The notes beneath the pieces were generated by a model. It was not told where the DNA came from. It did not search any database and saw only the letters and a program-made list of their open reading frames with translations. The position numbers and the translations under genes were made by a program. Shown here piece after piece: positions 49,303 through 58,241 of a stretch of DNA of 64,000 bases (the stretch's first letter is position 1; each line of letters begins with the position of its first letter). This DNA comes from an uncultured Rhodospirillales bacterium (GTDB lineage: Bacteria; Pseudomonadota; Alphaproteobacteria; Acetobacterales; Acetobacteraceae). Where the stretch lies: contig CAIJTR010000109.1 in the NCBI GenBank assembly GCA_903823665.1, positions 16,191-80,190 on the forward strand. Reading direction: 5' to 3'.

Positions 49303-49872
49303 TCAGCTGAAACTTTCAAACGGGATCACGCCAAACTCGGTCGCCACCGCGTTCAGCCGCACATCAAACGCCGCCACCGGCAACCTCTCAAGTTGCTGGG
49401 CCGCGAACGCACATCCAACCTTCACCGCCCCCGGCAAAGCCGCCAGCGTGCGATCGTAATAGCCGCCGCCATAACCCAGCCTGTGCCCAAACCGGTCAAA
49501 CCCCAGCAGCGGCACCAGCACGTAATTCGGCACCCCAACCTCGCCATCCGGCCGATGCGTCCCGAAGCGCTCGCGCACCATCGCAGCCCCCGGATGCCAA
49601 TGCCGGAAAATCAGCTTCTGCCCGAGCGGCGGAGTCTCCGGCAGCAACACCCGATGCCCACGCGCATCCAGCTCAATCAGCAGCGGCCTGATATCAATCT
49701 CGCCCGGCATCGGCCAAAACCCAGCCACCACCGCACCCGGCTGAGGCGGCATCGCCTCCAACAGCAGTCGGCCAAGCTGAGCGCCCAGCGCCGGATCGCA
49801 CCCGGCCCGTGCGGCGAGAGCCTGAGCCCTCGCCTTTCGTTTCGCGTCGTCGATGTTCGGATCAGAATTCAA
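49303..49872 (-). CDS. fau: 5-formyltetrahydrofolate cyclo-ligase
   Basis: ATP-dependent enzyme converting 5-formyl-THF to 5,10-methenyl-THF, returning stored folate to use. The 189 residues include KRKARAQALAARAG, ATP/substrate motifs PMPGEIDIRPLL and the signature LVPLLGFDRFGHRLGYGGGYYDRTLA. The start appears to be TTG 49872, as no ATG is near and upstream sequence belongs to the 6S RNA. This zapA-6S RNA-fau order matches E. coli ygfE-ssrS-ygfA, where the RNA and enzyme share a transcript. Confidence 0.93.
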   Translation of the reverse strand: MNSDPNIDDAKRKARAQALAARAGCDPALGAQLGRLLLEAMPPQPGAVVAGFWPMPGEIDIRPLLIELDARGHRVLLPETPPLGQKLIFRHWHPGAAMVRERFGTHRPDGEVGVPNYVLVPLLGFDRFGHRLGYGGGYYDRTLAALPGAVKVGCAFAAQQLERLPVAAFDVRLNAVATEFGVIPFESFS

Positions 49873-49884
49873 AGAGTGCGGAGC

Positions 49885-50035
49885 CGCCGAAGCCGTTGGA
49901 ATGTCATCCTCCCAAGGCCTGCGTGAGCAGGTGGGTACCAGGTATCGAGACCAGGATCCCGACAGAGCCAGTCCCCGGGAGGTTGCTTATTGGCCCTGGG
50001 GATGATCGACCTGACGCACCCAGCAGCCCCGCCCC
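49885..50035 (-). ncRNA. ssrS: 6S RNA
   Basis: The 168-base gap between zapA and fau shows the expected 6S features on the minus strand. TCATCCCCAGGGCC (about 50008-49993) can pair with GGCCTTGGGAGGATGA (49919-49904) to form the stems around a large central bubble. The segment ATACCTGGTACCCACC near 49954-49939 resembles alphaproteobacterial 6S RNAs. 6S RNA binds sigma-70 RNA polymerase and dampens transcription in stationary phase. The position between zapA and fau is its conserved place. Ends are approximate. Confidence 0.85.
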
Positions 50036-50040
50036 CCATA

Positions 50041-50373
50041 CTAGGGCTGGTCGAGACCGTTTGCAATCTGTTCCGCGCGGGCCGCCAACTTTGAAATCTT
50101 GCGAGCCTGCTCACCATCACCCTTGCCGCGCCCGGCTTTCGCCAGCATCGCCCGCAAACTGTCAGCTTCCGTGCGCGTGTCATGCAGTTCGTCCGCCATC
50201 AGCAGGGCAGCCAGAACCAGCAAGCGCTGCTCACCACTGCTGGAGCCCAGCGCCTTGATGCTGTCGATGCGCTGCTCCACCTGCGCTGCCATCGAGAGCA
50301 AATGGCCTTCCTGGCCGTCCTCACAGCCGACGGTGTAGCTATAGCCGTTGATCTTGACGGTGACCTGGGCCAC
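50041..50373 (-). CDS. zapA: Cell division protein ZapA
   Basis: FtsZ-associated protein that bundles protofilaments at the division ring. 110 residues from GTG 50373, six bases after AAGGAGAG. It starts VAQVTVKINGYSYTVGCEDGQEGHLLSMAAQVEQRI, the globular N-domain, with a C-terminal coiled coil (MADELHDTRTEADSLRAML). It follows a small coiled-coil gene by ten bases and precedes the 6S RNA gene. Confidence 0.94.
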   Translation of the reverse strand: MAQVTVKINGYSYTVGCEDGQEGHLLSMAAQVEQRIDSIKALGSSSGEQRLLVLAALLMADELHDTRTEADSLRAMLAKAGRGKGDGEQARKISKLAARAEQIANGLDQP

Positions 50374-50383
50374 GCAACTCTCC

Positions 50384-50593
50384 TTATGTTCCGGCCACCG
50401 CCGCACGCAGCTTGCCGATCAAACTGTCCAGACGCTGAGCCGCTTCGTGCGAGTCGGCCCCCGTTCCCTCTCCAGTTATAGCGGTTGCGCGCGGCATCGC
50501 CATTTCCGATCGTTCGGCAATGCGCTCCAACGCCGCCGCCAGCCGGTCCATTTCGGCCTCGATGTCATCGCCGTCGGCATTCTGGCCCGCCAT
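50384..50593 (-). CDS. Small coiled-coil protein upstream of zapA
   Basis: 69-residue acidic protein with a helical, heptad-like N-terminal half (DIEAEMDRLAAALERIAERS) and a C-terminal LDSLIGKLRAAV segment. It resembles the small coiled-coil (DUF4164-like) proteins often found directly before zapA in alphaproteobacteria. ATG 50593 follows GGGGAA; the longer open frame upstream is antisense to the neighbouring gene. Tight spacing to zapA suggests a shared role at division, which is inference. Confidence 0.7.
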   Translation of the reverse strand: MAGQNADGDDIEAEMDRLAAALERIAERSEMAMPRATAITGEGTGADSHEAAQRLDSLIGKLRAAVAGT

Positions 50594-50629
50594 TGTGCGA
50601 AATTCCCCGTTATGCAACGCCCGTGCAGA

Positions 50630-51094
50630 ATGAACCCACCCGCCGAAATCCTGCAAGACCGCGCTGATCAATGGCCCGCCGTGGTGGTCCACGGCCTTGC
50701 TCACGCACGCGAAGCACTCGCCCACGGCCTGCCCGTCATCCTGCTTTCCGCCCCAGGTGCCGCACGCACCGGCGGATGCCTGTGGTGGCGAGAACTCATC
50801 CGAGCCGCCACAGCGCAACACCCCAACACTCCCTGCCGAGACATTCTCGACTGCGCCGACGCACCCGGCCTCGCCATGGCGGCCCTGCGCGAAGGCCAGC
50901 TTCGGCTGATCCTATGGCCTTCGAGCCCCGCCTTCCCCGCCGTCGCAGCCGCCGCCTCCACACTGGGTGCCATCGTGTTGCCGGATCGCCCCCCGGCACT
51001 CGATCTCGCAGAACGCGGTGCCGCGCGTCATCTGCACGCACATCTCGGAAAGAAGCCCTATCTGGGTCGTGACAGCGATGCCACGCTCAGCTAG
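50630..51094 (+). CDS. Conserved hypothetical protein next to fba
   Basis: 154-residue cytoplasmic protein I cannot assign to a family with confidence. It begins MNPPAEILQDRADQWPAVVV and has alternating strands and helices (AHGLPVILLSAPGAARTGGCLWW, GQLRLILWPSSPAFPAVAAAAS, TLGAIVLPDRPPALDLAERGA) suggesting a small Rossmann-like fold. It is divergent from the zapA cluster (36-base gap) and lies 47 bases upstream of fba. Cotranscription with fba is plausible. Confidence 0.65.
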   Translation: MNPPAEILQDRADQWPAVVVHGLAHAREALAHGLPVILLSAPGAARTGGCLWWRELIRAATAQHPNTPCRDILDCADAPGLAMAALREGQLRLILWPSSPAFPAVAAAASTLGAIVLPDRPPALDLAERGAARHLHAHLGKKPYLGRDSDATLS

Positions 51095-51141
51095 AGGGCA
51101 TGCCATTGAATGCAGTGCCGTCAAAACCGAGGGAGCCAGCC

Positions 51142-52056
51142 ATGTATCTGACACCAGAAGTCAAAAAAATCCTGGGCTACTACGAGAGCGACAACCCCGG
51201 CACGAAGGCTAATCTCGCCCGCATCCTCATGCAGGGCAAACTCGGCGGCACTGGCAAGCTGGTCATCCTCCCCGTCGATCAGGGCTTCGAGCACGGCCCG
51301 GCCCGCAGCTTCGCGCCAAACCCCGCAGCCTACGATCCGCATTATCACTTCCAGCTGGCACTCGATGCCGGCCTGTCCGCCTACGCCGCCCCGCTCGGCA
51401 TGATCGAGGCCGGTGCCAGCACCTTCGCCGGCTGCATCCCGACCATTCTGAAAATGAACTCGTCGAACTCGCTGGCCACCCTGAAGGACCAGGCTGTCAC
51501 CGCCACCATCGGTGATGCGCTGCGCCTGGGCTGCTCGGCCATCGGCTTCACCATCTACCCCGGCAGCGAATACGCCTTCGAGCAGATGGAAGAGCTGCGC
51601 GAGCTGTCCGAGGAAGCCAAGGCCGCCGGCCTCGCCGTCGTGCTCTGGAGCTATCCGCGCGGCCCGATGCTCGACAAGGCCGGCGAAACCGCGTTCGACA
51701 TCTGCGCCTACGCCGCCCACATGGCCGCCCTCTGCGGTGCGCACATCATCAAGGTGAAGCCGCCAACCGCCCATATCGGCCTCGAAGCCGCGAAAAAGTC
51801 CTACGAGAACATCGACGGCTCCACGATGGCCAAACGCGTCGCGCACGTGGTGCAGGCCTGCTTTGCCGGCAAGCGCATCGTGGTGTTCTCCGGTGGCGAA
51901 TCGAAGGGCCTCGATGGCCTCTACGAAGAAATCCGCGGCCTGCGTGATGGCGGTGCCAACGGCTCCATCATCGGTCGCAACACCTTCCAGCGTCCGCGTG
52001 AAGAAGCACTCGCCATGCTCAACACCATCATCGACATCTACCTGAACAAGGCCTGA
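51142..52056 (+). CDS. Class I fructose-bisphosphate aldolase (DhnA type)
   Basis: Schiff-base aldolase of the DhnA/archaeal-type family that splits fructose-1,6-bisphosphate in glycolysis or joins trioses in gluconeogenesis. ATG 51142 follows AGGGAG. The 304 residues start [28 protein letters not shown]. Family motifs are [17 protein letters not shown], the Schiff-base lysine in [13 protein letters not shown], and the phosphate-binding [12 protein letters not shown] and [12 protein letters not shown]. thiE starts six bases later. This class I form is common in the Acetobacteraceae. Confidence 0.95.
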   Translation: MYLTPEVKKILGYYESDNPGTKANLARILMQGKLGGTGKLVILPVDQGFEHGPARSFAPNPAAYDPHYHFQLALDAGLSAYAAPLGMIEAGASTFAGCIPTILKMNSSNSLATLKDQAVTATIGDALRLGCSAIGFTIYPGSEYAFEQMEELRELSEEAKAAGLAVVLWSYPRGPMLDKAGETAFDICAYAAHMAALCGAHIIKVKPPTAHIGLEAAKKSYENIDGSTMAKRVAHVVQACFAGKRIVVFSGGESKGLDGLYEEIRGLRDGGANGSIIGRNTFQRPREEALAMLNTIIDIYLNKA

Positions 52057-52061
52057 TCCGC

Positions 52062-52775
52062 ATGGCGCGGCGGGTGACTTTGTCAGGGGGCGTGCAAGCG
52101 CCGGAACCCTGCCGGCTCTACCTCGTCACCCCGCCCGCCATCGAACTCGCCTCATTCACCGACCAACTCGCCAAAGCGCTGGACGCAGGTGACGTCGCCT
52201 GCGTCCAGCTGCGTTTGAAAGACGCGGCGGATGACGTTCTCAAACGCGCCATCGACGCGCTGCGCCCCATCGTCCAAAGCCGCAACGTCGCCTTCCTCAT
52301 CAACGACCGTCCGGACCTTGCTGTCGCTCACGGGGCCGACGGCGCCCATGTCGGCCAGGAGGATGTGGCCGCGAAGTCCGCCCGCAAAATCCTCGGCGAC
52401 CTCACCCTCGGCGTCACCTGCCACAACAGCCGCGAATTGGCGTTTACCGCAGGCGAGGACGGGGCCGATTACGTGGCCTTCGGGGCCTTCTTCCCCACCC
52501 AGACCAAAGACGCCCCCATCCGCGCCGAGGTTGAAATCCTCAGCTGGTGGTCCGAGCTGATGGAACTCCCCAGCGTCGCCATCGGCGGCATCACCGCCGA
52601 AAACTGCGCGCCCTTGGTCACAGCCGGAACCGATTTCCTCGCCGTCGTCGGAGCCGTCTGGAACCACCCCGAAGGCCCAGCCGCCGGTGTGCGCGCCATG
52701 AACGAGGCGATCACCGCCGCCACCATCGCCAAGCGATCCAAGCCAAAACCCCAAAAATCCGCGCTCATTAACTAA
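52062..52775 (+). CDS. thiE: Thiamine phosphate synthase
   Basis: Couples HMP-pyrophosphate with hydroxyethylthiazole phosphate to make thiamine phosphate. The 237-residue TIM barrel shows [70 protein letters not shown] and [24 protein letters not shown]- and C-terminal extensions are short and basic. It is coupled closely to the aldolase gene (five bases apart) rather than to other thi genes. Confidence 0.94.
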   Translation: MARRVTLSGGVQAPEPCRLYLVTPPAIELASFTDQLAKALDAGDVACVQLRLKDAADDVLKRAIDALRPIVQSRNVAFLINDRPDLAVAHGADGAHVGQEDVAAKSARKILGDLTLGVTCHNSRELAFTAGEDGADYVAFGAFFPTQTKDAPIRAEVEILSWWSELMELPSVAIGGITAENCAPLVTAGTDFLAVVGAVWNHPEGPAAGVRAMNEAITAATIAKRSKPKPQKSALIN

Positions 52776-52812
52776 CCGGAACGATTAGAGCGCAAATTTA
52801 CCTCTCGAATAT

Positions 52813-53436
52813 TCAAAGCCTTTTGTAACGAAGCCCACTCCGGCTCAACCGCAAAACCCAGTGCCTGCCATCCAGATCAGGCCCGCAGCGATACTCGATA
52901 TCGACATAGGAAGGCTTGCGCACCCGCGGCTTCCAAGGCTTCGGCACCCGCTCCTTGCGTGGCAGACGCAACAACACCGTATCCACCCCAAACGCCCGGC
53001 AAACCGGCCGCAACCCTTTCGCCACGTGCGGGAATTCCTCCAGAAACGACCCAAATCCAGGCTGCTCCAAAAGCTCGCGCAGCTTGGTGGTGTGGTAGGC
53101 CGCGTGATAGCCCATCAGCTTGAGAAGCCAGCCATGCCGGAACGGCAACCGCAGCGACCTCACCCGCGCAGGTTTTTCCGCAACCAGGGCTTCCGCCACC
53201 GGAGCTTCCGCCACGACCGGCTCAGAAACCACCACCTCCCGCGGAGCTTGCCTGCGAAGAATCCCGGCCTCATACCGCGACCACATATCCCGCACCTTCT
53301 CAGCGCGGCGCACCAGCAACTGCCCGATATCGCGCTGTACCTGGCCGCACGAAATCCAGCCGCCCACAGCGCCCAAAATGGCGTTGAGCACGCTCCAAAT
53401 CGTCAGTTGCGGGAGGGAAAGGCTGGTTCCAGACAT
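52813..53436 (-). CDS. Hypothetical protein with N-terminal hydrophobic segment
   Basis: 207-residue protein I do not recognise. ATG 53436 gives MSGTSLSLPQLTIWSVLNAILGAVGGWISCG, a possible membrane anchor. A basic helix (LLVRRAEKVRDMWSRYEAGILRRQ), an acidic Glu/Val/Ala repeat (VVSEPVVAEAPVAEALVAE) and a strongly basic C-terminal half (RLPRKERVPKPWKPRVRKPSY) follow. The basic region could bind nucleic acid or acidic lipid. It is convergent with thiE. Confidence 0.65.
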   Translation of the reverse strand: MSGTSLSLPQLTIWSVLNAILGAVGGWISCGQVQRDIGQLLVRRAEKVRDMWSRYEAGILRRQAPREVVVSEPVVAEAPVAEALVAEKPARVRSLRLPFRHGWLLKLMGYHAAYHTTKLRELLEQPGFGSFLEEFPHVAKGLRPVCRAFGVDTVLLRLPRKERVPKPWKPRVRKPSYVDIEYRCGPDLDGRHWVLRLSRSGLRYKRL

Positions 53437-53472
53437 GCGCGCAATAAAGCACAAAACCAGAACATCACGAAA

Positions 53473-55311
53473 TCAAATCGCCGTTAAATCCGCACGCCCA
53501 CCGTCAAATAGGCCACCGCAACCACCCGCCCGATAAACCCTCCAATCCCCCAGCGCCGTAATGTCGGCAAGCCCAGCCACCGGCACCGCCTCACAGATAA
53601 AGCCAAGACAGGTCTCGCCACCTTCCAGCCGCACCGTGCCAAGCCCCAGCGGCGGCGCGATGGTCGCCAGGAACGCCGCCAACGCCGCACTCGGCAGACT
53701 CCAAACCTCGCCGTAAAGCGCCGCCCCGTCGCTTGATGGCATCACCCCGGGCCGCTCAATCGCCCCCGGCAGCACCACCATCCGATACGCCGCCACTGTC
53801 CGCACCGCGCGAACAAAAACGCCACCCAGCCCGCGCAGGGCCGGATTGAGCGGTTGCCCGTCCAGATGCGCACCAAACACCGCAATCTCCACGCGCGGCC
53901 AAACACTCCGCCCGCGCACGCCAGCCGCCTCCGGCAAAGCGTGCCGCGAAGCCCCCATCGGCAACCCCGCCGCCGCATGCATCGCCTGCGCGTAGCCAGC
54001 CAGCACCCCGTCATGCCAAGCAGGCCCAATCAGCGTCACCCCCGCCGGAAACCCGCTCGCATTGAAGCCAGACGGCACAGCGATGGCGGCAAGATCGAGC
54101 AAATTGGTGAAGTTTGTGTAAATACCAAGATCGCTGTTGCGCGCCAGCGGTGCGGCCGCCACCTCATCCAGCCGCCAACTCGTCCCTGTCGTCGGCACCA
54201 GCAGGAAATCGATATCGCCCCACACCGGGCGGATCTGCTGCGCAATCGCCGCCAACCGGTGCTGAGCCGCAAAAATCGAAACCCCACTCACCGCCAACCC
54301 CTGCCGCAACACCGAATCCGTGGTCGGGTGCACAGCATCGGGATGAGCCGCCAGAAACGATTCCAACCCCGCCCGCCGCTCCGCCACAAACGGGCCATAC
54401 AGCATCGAAGCGCACTCAAAAAACGCCGCAAAATCAATCTCAACCACTGAGCCACCGAGCAGCCCCGCCCGCGCCACAGCCGCCTCGAACAGCCAAGCCG
54501 CCTCGCCATCACCAAAGAAATTCAACTGATCCGCCCGCGGCACCCCAAACCGAAACACCCCACGCGGCGTCACCGCCCGAGGCGAAAATCCAGGCGGCGA
54601 CTGGCGAGAATACGCATCCTGCGCATCAAACCCCGCCATCACCTCCGCCACCCCGCACGCATCCTCCACCGACAGCGCAAACACCGAGACGCAATCCAAG
54701 GACCGGCACGCCGGCACCACCCCCTGCGTGCTGAACAGCCCGCGCGACGGCTTCAGCCCCACCAAATTGTTAAACGCCGCCGGCACCCGCCCCGATCCCG
54801 CCGTGTCCGTCCCCAGTGAGAAACTCACCAGCCCCGAAGCCACCGCCACCGCCGAGCCGGAGCTCGACCCACCCGGCACCCGCGCCGCATCAAACGGATT
54901 GCGCGGCGTGCCATAGGGCGAGCGAACCCCCACCAGCCCCGCCGCAAACTGATCCAGATTGGTCTTGCCGATCAGCACCGCCCCTGCCGCGACCAACCGC
55001 GCCACCACCGGGGCAGACACATCCGGCCGATACGCGAAATCCGGGCAACCCGCCGTCGTGGCCAGCCCTTGCGCGTCGATATTGTCCTTCACCGCAAACG
55101 GCACGCCCCATAGCGGCAAATCCGCCCGCACAGGGCCCAGCGCCGCAGCCTCCGCCAGAATATCCGCATCCGCCCGACGGCTGATCCACACCCGATCATC
55201 CCCCGCCGCCGCAATCCGCCGAAGCACCTCAGCCATCACCATCACCGGCGTAAACTGCCCACCCGCATACCCAGCTGCCAGACTACGAAGGTCAAAGCTG
55301 ATCTCACTCAT
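53473..55311 (-). CDS. atzF: Allophanate hydrolase
   Basis: Amidase-signature enzyme that splits allophanate to ammonia and carbon dioxide, the second step of urea amidolyase or the last step of cyanuric acid use. The 612 residues include the catalytic triad region: Lys in GVPFAVKDNIDAQG and two Ser in VPGGSSSGSAVAVASG and GTDTAGSGRVPAAF. A C-terminal domain of about 150 residues (EIAVFGAHLDGQPLNPALRG) is typical of full-length AtzF. ATG 55311 is the chosen start; a GTG 24 bases upstream is possible. No urea carboxylase is nearby, so the source of allophanate is unclear. Confidence 0.92.
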   Translation of the reverse strand: MSEISFDLRSLAAGYAGGQFTPVMVMAEVLRRIAAAGDDRVWISRRADADILAEAAALGPVRADLPLWGVPFAVKDNIDAQGLATTAGCPDFAYRPDVSAPVVARLVAAGAVLIGKTNLDQFAAGLVGVRSPYGTPRNPFDAARVPGGSSSGSAVAVASGLVSFSLGTDTAGSGRVPAAFNNLVGLKPSRGLFSTQGVVPACRSLDCVSVFALSVEDACGVAEVMAGFDAQDAYSRQSPPGFSPRAVTPRGVFRFGVPRADQLNFFGDGEAAWLFEAAVARAGLLGGSVVEIDFAAFFECASMLYGPFVAERRAGLESFLAAHPDAVHPTTDSVLRQGLAVSGVSIFAAQHRLAAIAQQIRPVWGDIDFLLVPTTGTSWRLDEVAAAPLARNSDLGIYTNFTNLLDLAAIAVPSGFNASGFPAGVTLIGPAWHDGVLAGYAQAMHAAAGLPMGASRHALPEAAGVRGRSVWPRVEIAVFGAHLDGQPLNPALRGLGGVFVRAVRTVAAYRMVVLPGAIERPGVMPSSDGAALYGEVWSLPSAALAAFLATIAPPLGLGTVRLEGGETCLGFICEAVPVAGLADITALGDWRVYRAGGCGGLFDGGRADLTAI

Positions 55312-55538
55312 CGCATCAGCATCATGAATTGGCACGGGAGTGACGCTCTCTTATGCAGTGATAAGGATCTGAATTATGCAAATGCAGGCAAATGCCCGCA
55401 ACCCATCACTGAATTACTAAATAATCACCAGTCGCTGCATCACATAAACAACAATGCGACCAAAATGTTCACAGCCAAATTCCCACAAGCCTCCGCCACA
55501 AACTCTTTGACAATTTTCGCGCAGAATTGCATCGGCAA
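55312..55538. other. AT-rich spacer upstream of the allophanate hydrolase gene
   Basis: 227 bases of visibly lower GC than the flanks, with no convincing gene. It holds the direct repeat GCAAATGC spaced by two bases (within 55379-55396). A 72-codon plus-strand frame crosses it but has no ribosome site or family features. It probably carries the promoter of the allophanate hydrolase gene. Confidence 0.5.
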
Positions 55539-55850
55539 CTAACCCCGCCGCCCAAAGCCCTTAACTGACACGCCAGATTTCCACATCCGGTAGCGCAGCA
55601 CGCCATAGGCAATCGCCGCCGCCCCAATGGCAATCGGCACCATCACCAGCGCCAGCCAAAGCACGAAGAACGCAACCGCGCCCACCGTCGCCACTCCGGC
55701 CACAATCAACGCCCAGCGCAGCAAAGTGGCGCTCAACGGCCCTGGCGCGCTGAACGCATTGGCCGAGAACTGCGCCTGCGGTGGGGTGCGGAAACTGCCA
55801 TCTGCATTCATGTCGATCTGAATTGGCGTGCGAGTGCTGCGATCTTCCAT
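55539..55850 (-). CDS. Small hypothetical membrane protein
   Basis: 103-residue protein with a polar N-terminal region (EDRSTRTPIQIDMNADGSFRTPPQAQF) and two hydrophobic spans (LLRWALIVAGVATVGAVAFFVLW and LVMVPIAIGAAAIAYGVL), ending in a basic tail. The start is ATG 55850, five bases after GAGGG, or the ATG three bases upstream. No family is recognised. It lies on the same strand as the NfeD/stomatin pair, 55 bases downstream of nfeD, and may belong to that unit. Confidence 0.65.
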   Translation of the reverse strand: MEDRSTRTPIQIDMNADGSFRTPPQAQFSANAFSAPGPLSATLLRWALIVAGVATVGAVAFFVLWLALVMVPIAIGAAAIAYGVLRYRMWKSGVSVKGFGRRG

Positions 55851-55905
55851 CATGCCCTCATCATCCTCCAGCCCCCGTAAGCCCGCCACGTCCGGCGCAT
55901 TAATC

Positions 55906-56370
55906 CTACTTCACGCCCGCCGCCACAACCACCGCAGGCCGCACCAGCAGCACCAGCCCGTCCACCGCCACCACCTCCAGCGGCATATCGACGGCAGGCA
56001 TCGCAGCCCCCGGGGCAAGCCGGGCCGGCCAGTCACTGTCGCCCACCCGCACACGCCCCTCGCCAGCCTCGAACCGCAGCAGCGTCGCGTGCCGCCCCAC
56101 CAGGCCAGAGCCAGGCGTGTTCACGTTCGCAGGCCGGGACTTGCGCCGCATCGTCATCGCGCACGCAATGGAAAGCGGGGCGAGCACGGCGAAGATCACC
56201 ACCTGCACGGCAAAGCTCGTCGTCGCCACCCGGCACACCAAACCCGTGCCGATGCTGGCGAGGCCCAGCCACAGCAAAAACGCCCCCGGCAGCACCATCT
56301 CCGCCACCACCAGCACAAGCCCGGCCGCCAGCCAGGCGAGGCCCGGATCAGCAAGCCATTCGCTGATCAT
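55906..56370 (-). CDS. NfeD family protein (short form)
   Basis: 154-residue membrane protein with about three hydrophobic spans (LAWLAAGLVLVVAEMVLPGAFLLWLGLASIG and VVIFAVLAPLSIACAM) and a C-terminal OB-fold domain (GLVGRHATLLRFEAGEGRVRVGDSDWPARL). NfeD proteins partner stomatins and are linked to membrane quality control. Its ATG overlaps the stomatin stop by four bases, a classic pairing. Confidence 0.93.
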   Translation of the reverse strand: MISEWLADPGLAWLAAGLVLVVAEMVLPGAFLLWLGLASIGTGLVCRVATTSFAVQVVIFAVLAPLSIACAMTMRRKSRPANVNTPGSGLVGRHATLLRFEAGEGRVRVGDSDWPARLAPGAAMPAVDMPLEVVAVDGLVLLVRPAVVVAAGVK

Positions 56371-57338
56371 GTGCGCACCCCCGGCACTGACGACACCACC
56401 GATGACGAACCAGACGCCGCCGAACCGGCAAGCCCGGGCTGCAACAACTGCATCGCCTGCGTAATGCCGCCCGCCAGCGCCGTCGCCTCCATCGGCACCA
56501 CCACCAGCTTGGCATTGGGCGAGTTCGCCAACTGCTTGAACGCATCCACATACCGGTCCGCGATGAAATACCGCAGCGCCGGCTCACCACCGTCACGCGC
56601 CGCCGCCGCCACCACTTCGGTTGCCTTCGCCTCCGCAGCCGCCAGACGTTCACGCGCCTGCGCGTCCCGGTTCGCCGCTTCCTGACGGCCCTCAGCAGCC
56701 AGAATCAGGCTCTGCTTGTTGCCCTCCGCCCGCTCAATCGCCGCCTCCCGCTCGCCCTGCGCCTTGGCAACCGTGGCCCTGCGCTCGCGCTCCGCCGTCA
56801 TCTGCAAATTCATCGCCATGATGAGGTTCTGCGGCGGCTCGATCTTGCGGATCTCCACCCGGCTCACCTTCACGCCCCACGGATGCGTCGCCCCGTCGAG
56901 GATGGACAGCAGCTGCGTGTTGATCCGGTCGCGTGAGGCCAAAGCCGCGTCCAACTGCAACTCACCGATCACCGCGCGAATATTCGTCATCGCCAGCGTC
57001 GTCAGCGCCATTGGCAGGTTCTGTACCTGATACGCCGCCTTCTCCGGCTCCATCACCCGGAAATAGATCACGCCATCGGCGGCCACCGTCGCATTGTCGC
57101 CGGTGATGACGGTCTGCTCCGGGATATCAAGGACCTGCTCCTGTACATTCAGCCTCCGCCCGATCCGGTCGATGTACGGCAACACGAAATTCAGCCCCGG
57201 CTGCAGGCTGCGCGTGTAGGCGCCAAACCGCTCCACCGTCCAAACATTGCCCTGCGGCACCGACTTCGCACCGGCGAACATCGTCACCACCACAATCACC
57301 AAAACCAGCAGCCACAGCAGATTATACGGATTGGTCAC
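56367..57338 (-). CDS. SPFH domain/stomatin-like protein
   Basis: Membrane-anchored SPFH protein of the paraslipin/QmcA type, 323 residues. It has an N-terminal TM segment (LLWLLVLVIVVVTMFAG), then the SPFH domain (VPQGNVWTVERFGAYTRSLQPGLNFVLPYIDRI) and the coiled-coil KAQGEREAAIERAEGNKQSLILAAEGRQEAA. It forms large rings in the inner membrane with NfeD and may help proteases such as FtsH. It is the first gene of the pair. Confidence 0.94.
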   Translation of the reverse strand: MTNPYNLLWLLVLVIVVVTMFAGAKSVPQGNVWTVERFGAYTRSLQPGLNFVLPYIDRIGRRLNVQEQVLDIPEQTVITGDNATVAADGVIYFRVMEPEKAAYQVQNLPMALTTLAMTNIRAVIGELQLDAALASRDRINTQLLSILDGATHPWGVKVSRVEIRKIEPPQNLIMAMNLQMTAERERRATVAKAQGEREAAIERAEGNKQSLILAAEGRQEAANRDAQARERLAAAEAKATEVVAAAARDGGEPALRYFIADRYVDAFKQLANSPNAKLVVVPMEATALAGGITQAMQLLQPGLAGSAASGSSSVVSSVPGVRT

Positions 57339-57413
57339 GGCAAATCCTCCTCCCCGGTTTCGCCCGGGCTTGCCCTAGCCTAGCATGTTCCGAAGCAAAA
57401 CGGAGGAAGCAGC

Positions 57414-58199
57414 ATGATCACGGGTGCCACAACTTATCTGCCGGTCGATCTCACCGGCCTGCGCGTGGCCATCACCGGTGCCGCCGGTGGCATCGGCCGC
57501 GTGATGGCGGATAGCTTCGCCGCCTGCGGTGCGAACGTCTTCATCTCCGACATCGACGCCGCATCCCTCGCCACCTCCGGCCACCCAGGCATGGTCGCCA
57601 ACGCCGGCAGCGCCGCCGAGATGGAAAACTTCGTCGACACCGCCGTCCGCGAACTCACAGGCCTGGACGTACTCATCAACAACGCCGGCATCGCAGGCCC
57701 CACCAAGAAGGTGGAGGACGTAACGCCGGAAGAACTCGACGCCACGCTGCAGATCGACCTTGCCGCCATGTTCCACACCGCACGCCGCGCCATCCCGGCC
57801 CTGCGCGCGTCCGGCGGCGGCTCGATCATCAACCTCTCCTCCGCCGCCGGCCGCTTCGGCTTCCAACTCCGCAGCCCCTACGCCGCCGCCAAATGGGGCG
57901 TCATCGGCTTCACCAAAACGCTCGCCATCGAACTCGGCCCGCAAGGCATCCGCGTCAACGCCATCCTCCCCGGCCTCGTGGACGGCCCCCGCATCCGCGC
58001 GGTCATCAAAGCGAAGGCGGAAGCCGCGGGCGTCGGCGAGAACGCACAAACCACCCGCGCGGTCGAGACCACCTCGCTGCGCTGCTTCGTCACACAGCAC
58101 GACATCGCCAACATGGCGCTTTATCTGTGCAGCCCATTCGGCGCCACCATCAGCGGCCAATCCCTCGCCGTGGACGGCGATCTGCAGGTGCTGATCTAA
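57414..58199 (+). CDS. SDR family NAD(P)-dependent oxidoreductase
   Basis: Classical short-chain dehydrogenase, 261 residues; ATG 57414 follows GGAGGA. Cofactor motif VAITGAAGGIGRVMADSFAA, the NNAGIAGP strand, catalytic Ser in NLSSAAGRFGF, Tyr and Lys in SPYAAAKWGVIGF. The C-terminus VDGDLQVLI is typical. An Asp after the second strand (ISDIDAA) favours NAD over NADP. Substrate is unknown. It is followed on the same strand by the ModA-like receptor gene, 42 bases later. Confidence 0.92.
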   Translation: MITGATTYLPVDLTGLRVAITGAAGGIGRVMADSFAACGANVFISDIDAASLATSGHPGMVANAGSAAEMENFVDTAVRELTGLDVLINNAGIAGPTKKVEDVTPEELDATLQIDLAAMFHTARRAIPALRASGGGSIINLSSAAGRFGFQLRSPYAAAKWGVIGFTKTLAIELGPQGIRVNAILPGLVDGPRIRAVIKAKAEAAGVGENAQTTRAVETTSLRCFVTQHDIANMALYLCSPFGATISGQSLAVDGDLQVLI

Positions 58200-58241
58200 G
58201 TCCATCAACTCTGATCACGCGTCATCGACCAGGACATCACC

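Noticed and set aside
55324..55542. A 72-codon plus-strand frame in the AT-rich spacer
   Set aside because: No ribosome site, no hydrophobic or domain features, and it begins opposite the start region of the allophanate hydrolase gene. Probably a chance frame in AT-rich DNA.
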